Assembly (NCBI GenBank): GCA_003554465.1
Contig: PWGL01000116.1
Coordinates: forward strand, 1 to 5,659
DNA from: Candidatus Pacearchaeota archaeon
GTDB taxonomy: Archaea > Nanobdellota > Nanobdellia > Pacearchaeales > GW2011-AR1
DNA: 5,659 bases
Reading direction: 5' to 3'
Shown: in pieces, positions 1 to 4,808 of the stretch
Numbering within the stretch: the stretch's first letter is position 1
Layout of the letters: each line of letters opens with the position of its first letter
Program-made: the position numbers and the translations under genes
The notes under the pieces: generated by a model
What the model was told of the DNA's origin: nothing
The model's database searches: none
The model's input: only the letters and a program-made list of their open reading frames with translations

Positions 1-10
1 ACCACAAAAA

Positions 11-43
11 CCTTTATAAACCCACATTTTCTTGAAAAATTAC
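11..43 (+). promoter_or_regulatory. Archaeal TATA promoter of the truncated uL3 copy
   Basis: An A-rich stretch (candidate BRE) leads into CCTTTATAAACC at 11-22, a good archaeal TATA box. Transcription would be expected to start about 25 nt downstream of its centre, near 42-45. The segment 11-43 aligns without gaps to 749-781 upstream of the full-length uL3 gene, with about 26 of 33 positions identical, so this promoter appears to have been duplicated along with the gene. The start site is inferred, not seen. Confidence 0.65.
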
Positions 44-61
44 TTGTTTGGTTGGCAAGTA
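41..61 (+). promoter_or_regulatory. Small inverted repeat at the predicted transcript 5' end
   Basis: TACTTG (41-46) and CAAGTA (56-61) form a perfect 6-bp inverted repeat around a 9-nt loop, TTTGGTTGG. It lies where transcription from the upstream TATA box should begin, so it could be a hairpin at the extreme 5' end of the mRNA or a protein-binding site. About 17 nt of it (44-60) are absent from the otherwise similar leader of the full-length uL3 gene. The function is unknown, and a 6-bp stem is weak evidence. Confidence 0.35.
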
Positions 62-104
62 CGGTGTAAAATGGAAAATATAAATATAATATCAATAATA
101 GAAG

Positions 105-536
105 ATGCCAAAACATACAAAGCCGAGAGCCGGTTCATTACAGTACTGGCCAAGAAAACGTTCGAATAAGTTATTACCTAGAGTAAACTGGGTAAAAATT
201 GAAGAAGAAAATTCTGATAATAAAAATTTATTGGGTTTTATTGCATATAAGGTTGGAATGACTTCTTGTTATGTCAAGGATAATACTGAAGAATCCCTTA
301 CAAAAGGTAAAAAAATGGTTGTTCCTGCCACAATTTTAGAATCCCCAAAAATTAAAATTTTTTCTGTTCGATTATATAAAAATAATAATGTTGTTCAAGA
401 TATTCTTTCTGATAATATTGATAAAGAAATGAAAAGAAAAGTTAAAGTTCCTAAGCAAAATAAGTCTAGTAAAGAAAAATTAGGGAAATTGAAAGATGGG
501 ATTGGAGAAGTTGTTTGGGAATTAAGGAACTATTAA
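105..536 (+). CDS. Truncated paralogue of ribosomal protein uL3 (N-terminal part only)
   Basis: A 143-residue reading frame whose first 121 residues align with residues 1-116 of the full-length uL3 encoded just downstream, at roughly 60% identity with one gap of four residues. Shared blocks include RAGSLQ (8-13), WPRKRS (15-20), VKDNT (57-61) and DNIDKE (103-108). After about residue 121 the similarity stops, and a 22-residue unrelated tail ends in RNY. The entire rRNA-contacting central and C-terminal part of uL3 (the TKGKGTQGP region and the AGQTG loop) is missing, so it cannot replace uL3 in the ribosome. In the best-conserved stretch (codons 103-121) most codon differences are silent, which points to protein-level selection at least until recently. 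The ATG at 105 matches the position of the full-length start, with only a weak GAAG upstream. It could be a retained short paralogue, a regulatory protein or a decaying copy; the sequence does not decide. Confidence 0.75.
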   Translation: MPKHTKPRAGSLQYWPRKRSNKLLPRVNWVKIEEENSDNKNLLGFIAYKVGMTSCYVKDNTEESLTKGKKMVVPATILESPKIKIFSVRLYKNNNVVQDILSDNIDKEMKRKVKVPKQNKSSKEKLGKLKDGIGEVVWELRNY

Positions 537-738
537 AGACAAGGGAATCATTGAAAGGTAAATTTAAATAATATAAAGACTATTATGAATTAGAGAATAC
601 AAAAGAATTATTTAAAAGGTGCATAATCAGGTGTAAATACAATTTTATTTACCAATTATGAAGATTTGAAGTTAAAATTGAAAAATTTGGAGTTGAGTTA
701 TAAAAATATAGAATAATAATTAGATAATTTTATTTCTC
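537..738. other. AT-rich intergenic region with no convincing gene
   Basis: About 200 bp of very AT-rich sequence between the truncated uL3 copy and the second promoter. The frame of the truncated copy meets three stops in the first 90 nt. It then reopens for 28 codons (630-713, containing NYEDLKLKLKNLEL) before TAA at 714, with no usable start. I see no recognisable remnant of the missing uL3 C-terminal part in any forward frame. A 6-bp AT-rich inverted repeat (GTAAAT 633-638, ATTTAC 647-652) and T-rich runs at 643-650 and 727-735 could help end transcription of the upstream gene, but neither is a clear terminator. Confidence 0.5.
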
Positions 739-781
739 TATATAAAAAGCTTTAAAAACCTTCATTTTCTTTCAAAAATAC
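739..781 (+). promoter_or_regulatory. Promoter of the main ribosomal protein operon
   Basis: Two overlapping TATA-like elements are present: TATATAAAAA (739-748) and GCTTTAAAAACC (749-760). The second aligns with the TATA box of the upstream copy (CCTTTATAAACC, 11-22), and similarity continues through CATTTTCTT to position 781, so it is the more likely functional element. A start near 778-783 would leave a leader of about 75 nt before uL3. All seven ribosomal genes probably depend on this promoter, since there is no intergenic gap above 10 nt until the window ends. Confidence 0.65.
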
Positions 782-855
782 ACGGTGTAAGATAAGTGTA
801 AAATGATCCCTAAAAAGAAAGCTCCGCTAGTTAGGAATGAGGAAAATAAAGGAAA
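782..855 (+). promoter_or_regulatory. uL3 mRNA leader with an upstream out-of-frame ATG
   Basis: The predicted leader begins ACGGTGTAA (782-790), identical to 61-69 of the upstream copy, and contains an imperfect 11-nt repeat starting with GTGTAA (785 and 796). GTGTAAAATG at 796-805 is identical to 64-73 in the other leader. Its ATG (803) opens a 48-codon frame that overlaps the uL3 start out of frame and stops at 947-949. It could be a leader peptide affecting uL3 translation, or chance. The region just before the uL3 ATG has only a weak GGA at 851-853. Confidence 0.35.
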
Positions 856-1797
856 ATGTCTAAAAGTAAAACAAGGGCCGGTTCATTACAATTTTGGCCC
901 AGAAAACGTAGTAGAAAGCAATTGCCTAGTGTTAACTGGGAGAGTATAGACTCTGATTCTCAATTATTAGGTTTTATAGGTTATAAAGCGGGAATGGTTT
1001 CATCTCTTGTTAAAGATAATACTCCTGATTCTATGACAAAAGGTAAGAATATTGTTATTCCTTCAACAGTTGTTGAATTGCCACCACTAAGAATATTATC
1101 TGTTAGGTTTTACAAAGATAACAAAGTTTTGAAAGATGTTCTCGTAGACAATATAGATAAAGAATTAAAAAGAAAAGTGAAGCTGCCAAAACAGAACAAG
1201 TCGGCATCAAAGGAAATAGAAAATGTTGAAGATTATGACTATTTTACAGTGATAGTTTATAGCCAGGTTAAAGAGACAGGTATTAAAAAAACTCCCGATA
1301 TAGCAGAAATAGGAACAGGGAGTAAAGATTTGGAATGGGTTAAAGATAAGATGAATAAAAGTATAATGGCTAGCGAGATTCTTGAAGAAAATAATATTAT
1401 AGATTGTAGAGGGTTGACAAAAGGAAAAGGTACACAGGGTCCGATGAAAAGATTCGGAGTTCATTTAAAAAGTCATAAGTCTGAGAAAGGTAGAAGAAAT
1501 GTGGGTTCTATGGGCCCATGGTTCCCTGCAAGAGTCGACTTTAGGACACCTATGGCAGGACAGACAGGTATGCAAACTAGATTAAAATATAATAATCATA
1601 TTATTAAAATAGGAAAAGCTGAGGAAATAAATATTAAGGGAGACTTTAAAAATTACGGGAAAATAAATACTGAGTATGCAGTTATTAAAGGCAGCTTGCC
1701 AGGGCCTGCAAAAAGACAGATGCTATTGACAATGACTCTTAGAAAGAGCAAGAAAAAAGATAAACAAGAATATGAGTTTATAGGGTTAGAAAAATGA
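856..1797 (+). CDS. rpl3: Large-subunit ribosomal protein uL3
   Basis: A 313-residue uL3, slightly shorter than typical archaeal forms (about 330-350). uL3 binds 23S rRNA early in 50S assembly, and its central extension approaches the peptidyl-transferase centre. Visible family signatures are the N-terminal RAGSLQFWPRKRS (7-19), the rRNA-binding stretch TKGKGTQGPMKRFGV (188-202), GSMGPWFPARV (217-227) and the loop MAGQTGMQTR (233-242), which contains the conserved Gln, then YNNHIIKIG. KGSLPGPAKR (278-287) is the usual C-terminal motif. The start is supported by alignment with the truncated paralogue. The stop overlaps the uL4 start as ATGA, which suggests coupled translation. It is the first gene of the operon and follows the duplicated promoter. 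Confidence 0.97.
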   Translation: MSKSKTRAGSLQFWPRKRSRKQLPSVNWESIDSDSQLLGFIGYKAGMVSSLVKDNTPDSMTKGKNIVIPSTVVELPPLRILSVRFYKDNKVLKDVLVDNIDKELKRKVKLPKQNKSASKEIENVEDYDYFTVIVYSQVKETGIKKTPDIAEIGTGSKDLEWVKDKMNKSIMASEILEENNIIDCRGLTKGKGTQGPMKRFGVHLKSHKSEKGRRNVGSMGPWFPARVDFRTPMAGQTGMQTRLKYNNHIIKIGKAEEINIKGDFKNYGKINTEYAVIKGSLPGPAKRQMLLTMTLRKSKKKDKQEYEFIGLEK

Positions 1798-2609
1798 ATA
1801 AAGTTAAAATTATAGGGCAAAATAAGAAAGTTGATTTGCCTAAATGTTTTTCTGGAGAAATTAGGGAAGATATTGCTCAAAAATATTATAATCTAGCCAA
1901 GAAGGTAAGTACCCATAGTCAGTCAAAGACTGCCGGAAGAACTGACTCAAATAAAGTTAGACATGTTAAAGAAAAATTTAGAAGCCACTATGGTCGTGGA
2001 ATTTCTAGAGTTCCTAGAAAGATTTTTTGGAGAAGAGGTACTCAATTCTTTTGGCAGGCTGCAGGTGTTCCAGGTGTTAAAGGTGGAAGAAGGGCTCATC
2101 CCCCTAAAGGTCTTCGAGCTGATAGGAGAATGAATAAGAAAGAAAGAAAAATAGCAGTGCAATCTGCAATTGCTTCAACCGCAAGCAAAAAATGGTTGAC
2201 AAATAGATATGATACGCTTAACGACTCTGACAATTTACCTATTGAGAACTTTCCAATGATCATAGACAGTAAATTGCTCAAATTGAAAACAAAGGAATTT
2301 TTGCAAGAAGTTGAAAAAGCGACAGGGGAGCTATACAATATAGCAATAAAAAAGAAAAAAATCAGGAAAGGAAGAGGGAAAAAAAGAGGTAGAAAATTCA
2401 GAAAAAATAGAGGGGTATTGCTTGTCATAGGAAATGATGAAGAGAGTAATCAGAATATAATAGAAACTAGGAAAGTTGAAAATATGGGTATTGAGGATTT
2501 GTGGCCTTTGGGAAGGATGGCAATATATACTACAAAAGCTATTGAGGAATTGAGAGAGTATTGGGAAGAAATGTTAAAAAATAAACAAAAAATAGAGGTT
2601 AAAAAATGA
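1794..2609 (+). CDS. rpl4: Large-subunit ribosomal protein uL4
   Basis: A 271-residue archaeal-type uL4, near the usual length of about 250-270. It folds on 23S rRNA, and its long loop lines the nascent-peptide exit tunnel. The loop region is seen at about 45-105: SKTAGRT, then GRGISRVPRK (67-76), and the archaeal/eukaryotic signature GGRRAHPPK (97-105). KGRGKKRGRKFRKNRGVLLVIG (192-213) is the conserved basic stretch leading into the C-terminal globular part. The C-terminus is Lys/Glu-rich. The start overlaps the uL3 stop and the end overlaps the uL23 start, each by ATGA, so ribosomes could reinitiate along this part of the transcript. In some bacteria L4 represses its own operon; nothing here shows that this applies. 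Confidence 0.97.
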   Translation: MNKVKIIGQNKKVDLPKCFSGEIREDIAQKYYNLAKKVSTHSQSKTAGRTDSNKVRHVKEKFRSHYGRGISRVPRKIFWRRGTQFFWQAAGVPGVKGGRRAHPPKGLRADRRMNKKERKIAVQSAIASTASKKWLTNRYDTLNDSDNLPIENFPMIIDSKLLKLKTKEFLQEVEKATGELYNIAIKKKKIRKGRGKKRGRKFRKNRGVLLVIGNDEESNQNIIETRKVENMGIEDLWPLGRMAIYTTKAIEELREYWEEMLKNKQKIEVKK

Positions 2610-2848
2610 GATTCAAACCTATAGCTACAGAAAAAGCAGTCAAGTTGATAGAAATGGAAAACACATTGGTCTTTGAAGTTGGCAGAAAAGAGAAGAAAAA
2701 GGATATAAAGAAAGAGTTTGAAGAAACTTTTGATACAAAAACTAATAAAATAAGAACATTAATAAAAAACAATAGGAAGATATGTTATATTAAATTGAAT
2801 AAAGATAAGCCTGCAATCGATGTTGCTACAGACTTAGGAATGATGTAA
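2606..2848 (+). CDS. rpl23: Large-subunit ribosomal protein uL23
   Basis: An 80-residue uL23, close to the archaeal norm of about 80-86. It sits beside the polypeptide exit and provides the docking site for signal recognition particle and other nascent-chain factors. The conserved N-terminal P-ATEKAVKL (6-14) and NTLVFEV (19-25) are present. They are followed by a helix with KKDIKKEFEETF, then the KIRTLI strand and the C-terminal AIDVATDLGMM typical of the archaeal family. The first codons overlap the uL4 stop. A 10-nt gap separates it from uL2, with no Shine-Dalgarno motif. Confidence 0.96.
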   Translation: MRFKPIATEKAVKLIEMENTLVFEVGRKEKKKDIKKEFEETFDTKTNKIRTLIKNNRKICYIKLNKDKPAIDVATDLGMM

Positions 2849-2858
2849 ATATTACAAA

Positions 2859-3569
2859 ATGGGAAAAAGAATAATTCAACAAAGACGTGGAAAGGGATCA
2901 CCTACCTATAGGGTTAGAAAAAGGGGTTATAGATTTGGTATAGGGTACCCTAATAAAGAAGGGAAAGGCAAGGTTGTTGATTTAGTAAGTTCTCCTGGTC
3001 ATACTTACCCTCTAGCAAAAATAGATATGGACGGAGAATTATTTTTTAATCCGGCATTTAACGGTATGGAACAAGGTCAGGAAATAGATATCAATAGTGG
3101 AAATGAGGTTGAAAAAGGTAATATTTTATCATTGAATAAAGTCCCTATAGGTACAAGGATTTATAATATAGAAAGAAATTATATGGATGGTGGAAGATTG
3201 ATAAGAAGTGGGGGAAACTCGGCAATATTAACTAAGAAAGAAAATGGTAGTGTGGCTATTATGTTGCCTTCTAAAAGAGAAATTTGGTTAAATGATAAGT
3301 GTAGGGCAACAGTAGGCAGAATTGCAGGACAAGGAAGGTTAGAAAAACCAATAGTAAAAGCAGGGAAAAAGTATAAAATGATGAAGAGTCAGGGAAGGTT
3401 ATATCCTAGAACATCTGCAGTATGTATGAATGTTGTTGACCATCCTATGGGATCTGGAAGAGGTAAAAACCCGTCACATGGTAGAAAAGGTAAAATTCCA
3501 AAAGTAAATGCTCCTGCAGGAGCAAAAGTTGGTAGTTTAAGACCAAAAAGGAGCGGAAAAAAGAAATAA
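2859..3569 (+). CDS. rpl2: Large-subunit ribosomal protein uL2
   Basis: A 236-residue uL2, of normal archaeal length (about 235-245). uL2 binds 23S rRNA near the peptidyl-transferase centre and helps join the subunits. The N-terminus has MGKRIIQQRRGKGSPTYR, typical of archaea. The OB-fold part contains VSSPGHTYPLAKI (43-55), and the SH3-like part contains GGNSAIL (118-124) and KREIWLNDKCRATVG (139-153). The C-terminal rRNA-binding segment has VDHP (193-196), with His195 corresponding to the conserved histidine of the family, then GSGRG and NAPAGAKVGSLRPKRSG near the end. The sequence before the ATG is TTACAAA, so initiation seems not to rely on a Shine-Dalgarno. The stop is one base from the uS19 start. 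Confidence 0.97.
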   Translation: MGKRIIQQRRGKGSPTYRVRKRGYRFGIGYPNKEGKGKVVDLVSSPGHTYPLAKIDMDGELFFNPAFNGMEQGQEIDINSGNEVEKGNILSLNKVPIGTRIYNIERNYMDGGRLIRSGGNSAILTKKENGSVAIMLPSKREIWLNDKCRATVGRIAGQGRLEKPIVKAGKKYKMMKSQGRLYPRTSAVCMNVVDHPMGSGRGKNPSHGRKGKIPKVNAPAGAKVGSLRPKRSGKKK

Positions 3570-3570
3570 A

Positions 3571-3972
3571 ATGGCAAGAAGAAGAGAGAAAAAGGAATTT
3601 AAATATCGTGGAAAGAATCTAGAAGAGTTGAAACAGTTAGAGATACGTGAATTTGCTAAATTGTTACCTTCTAGAGAAAAAAGAAGTTTATTGAGAGAAT
3701 TTGCTTCAACTCAAAAATTTATTAATGATTGTAAGAAGAAAAAGAGAAATGGTAAAACTATCAAGACACATAGCAAAAGTATAGTTATTGTCCCACAGTT
3801 GGTGGGCATGACAATATTCGTTTATAATGGTCAAAATTATGAGAAATTAAATGTCAATGAGAGAATGTTAGGGCATAGACTTGGAGAGTTTGTTAACACA
3901 AGGAAAGATGTTGAGCACGGAGCTCCTGGTATTGGAGCTACAAGAAGCTCTGCAGCCCTTTCAGTTAAATAA
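3571..3972 (+). CDS. rps19: Small-subunit ribosomal protein uS19
   Basis: A 133-residue archaeal uS19. It lies in the 30S head, next to uS13 and the A-site side. An N-terminal archaeal extension (MARRREKKEFKYRGKNLEEL) precedes FAKLLPSREKRSL (28-40). The core has KTHSKSIVIVPQLVGMTIFVYNG (65-87), GHRLGEF (101-107) and the highly conserved HGAPGIGATRSS (116-127). It starts one nucleotide after the uL2 stop (TAAaATG), and eight nucleotides separate it from uL22. Nothing in the protein is unusual. Confidence 0.97.
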   Translation: MARRREKKEFKYRGKNLEELKQLEIREFAKLLPSREKRSLLREFASTQKFINDCKKKKRNGKTIKTHSKSIVIVPQLVGMTIFVYNGQNYEKLNVNERMLGHRLGEFVNTRKDVEHGAPGIGATRSSAALSVK

Positions 3973-3980
3973 TAAAGAAA

Positions 3981-4808
3981 ATGGTAGAGAAAAAAACACC
4001 CTTATCCAAAATAAAAGGTATGGGTGAAAAGAAAATAGCAGAAATGGAAAAGGCAGGGGTAGCGAGTGCTGAAGATTTAGTAAAAGCTGACCCTAAAAAA
4101 TTAGCTGAGAAGGTTAGTGGGTCAGAAGAAGCTATGGGGAAATTTCAGGAGAAAGCAGGAGAAATCGTCAAGAAAGAAGGGGAGAAAGATGGGAAAGGTG
4201 AGAAGGGGAAAAGTGAGGGGAAAAAGGGAGATAAAAAAGAGAAGGAGAAAGATATTAAAGAGGAAGTAGATAGTGAAGATAATGGTGGGGAGAAGTCTGG
4301 TGAGAAAGTGAAGGGGGAGAAAGGGGGAGAAAGCAAAGAAGAAGAGAAAAAAGACTCTGGAGAGGTTAAGGAGAAAGGAAAAGAGAAAGGTGAAAAAAAG
4401 AAAGAAGTTTCTCACCCAAGGAAAAATAAGGCAGTAGTGAATGGTAGAAACCTAAAAATATCCACTAAACACTCTATAGCAATATGTAAATATATAAAAG
4501 GTAAAAATATTGAGGAAGCTATAGAGGATTTAGGAAAAGTTATTAAAAAAAGGGAAGCTATTCCCATGAGGGGAAAGATAGGTCATAAGAAAGGTATGGA
4601 AAGTGGAAGATATCCTGTTAATGCTAGCAAAGAAATTGTTAGATTGCTAAATCAATTAATTTCAAATTCAGATGTTAATGGGATTGGAATACCCTATATA
4701 TATTCTGCAAGTGCCAATAAGGCATCTAGACCCTATAGAAGATTTGGCAGTGAGAAAATGAAAAGAAGTCATGTTCATATAGAATCTAAGGAAAGGGGGA
4801 AAGAATAA
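3981..4808 (+). CDS. rpl22: Ribosomal protein uL22 with N-terminal helix-hairpin-helix domain and charged linker
   Basis: A 275-residue protein; archaeal uL22 is normally about 150. Residues 147-271 are the uL22 core: KISTKHSIAICKYIKGKNIEEAI (159-181), the exit-tunnel hairpin region around GHKKGMESGRYPVNASKEI (201-219), and RPYRRFGSEKMKRSHVHI (250-267). Residues 8-63 look like a helix-hairpin-helix unit of the HHH_5/Rad51-N-terminal kind: LSKIKGMGEKKIAEMEKAGV, then ASAEDLVKADPKKLAEKVSGSEEA. Residues 64-145 form a low-complexity Lys/Glu/Gly/Asp linker, probably disordered. The HhH part may bind rRNA or DNA; that is inference. The ATG at 3981 gives this architecture in one uninterrupted frame, eight nt after uS19. 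Part of the linker (residues 69-105) is repeated in uS3. The stop overlaps the uS3 start by one nucleotide. Confidence 0.93.
   Translation: MVEKKTPLSKIKGMGEKKIAEMEKAGVASAEDLVKADPKKLAEKVSGSEEAMGKFQEKAGEIVKKEGEKDGKGEKGKSEGKKGDKKEKEKDIKEEVDSEDNGGEKSGEKVKGEKGGESKEEEKKDSGEVKEKGKEKGEKKKEVSHPRKNKAVVNGRNLKISTKHSIAICKYIKGKNIEEAIEDLGKVIKKREAIPMRGKIGHKKGMESGRYPVNASKEIVRLLNQLISNSDVNGIGIPYIYSASANKASRPYRRFGSEKMKRSHVHIESKERGKE
4183..4294 (+). repeat. 112-bp direct repeat, copy in uL22 linker
   Basis: This segment is identical, base for base, to 5448-5559 in the uS3 gene. It encodes residues 69-104 of uL22, a Lys/Glu/Gly/Asp-rich stretch, and shared identity at protein level runs through residue 105. Both copies are read in the same frame. 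Flanking sequence differs on both sides (the first mismatches are at 4182 and 4295). Confidence 0.95.

Noticed and set aside
633..652. Inverted repeat GTAAAT / ATTTAC as a terminator hairpin
   Set aside because: The 6-bp stem has only one G-C pair per arm end and no clean T-run after it; in DNA this AT-rich such repeats are expected by chance.
630..713. A 28-codon open stretch (with NYEDLKLKLKNLEL) as a small gene
   Set aside because: It has no start codon in frame, is preceded by stops, and matches no family I recognise or the missing part of uL3.
1207..3577. Other - strand frames of 60-110 codons within the uL3, uL4 and uL2 genes
   Set aside because: Each lies inside a confidently identified ribosomal protein gene, has no promoter or family signature, and is rich in residues expected from antisense AT-rich coding DNA.
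4122..4415. Long open frames on the - strand opposite the uL22 linker
   Set aside because: They are the reverse complement of a purine-rich K/E/G-coding tract, giving Phe/Ser/Leu/Pro-rich low-complexity peptides with no domain; the + strand frame is clearly uL22.
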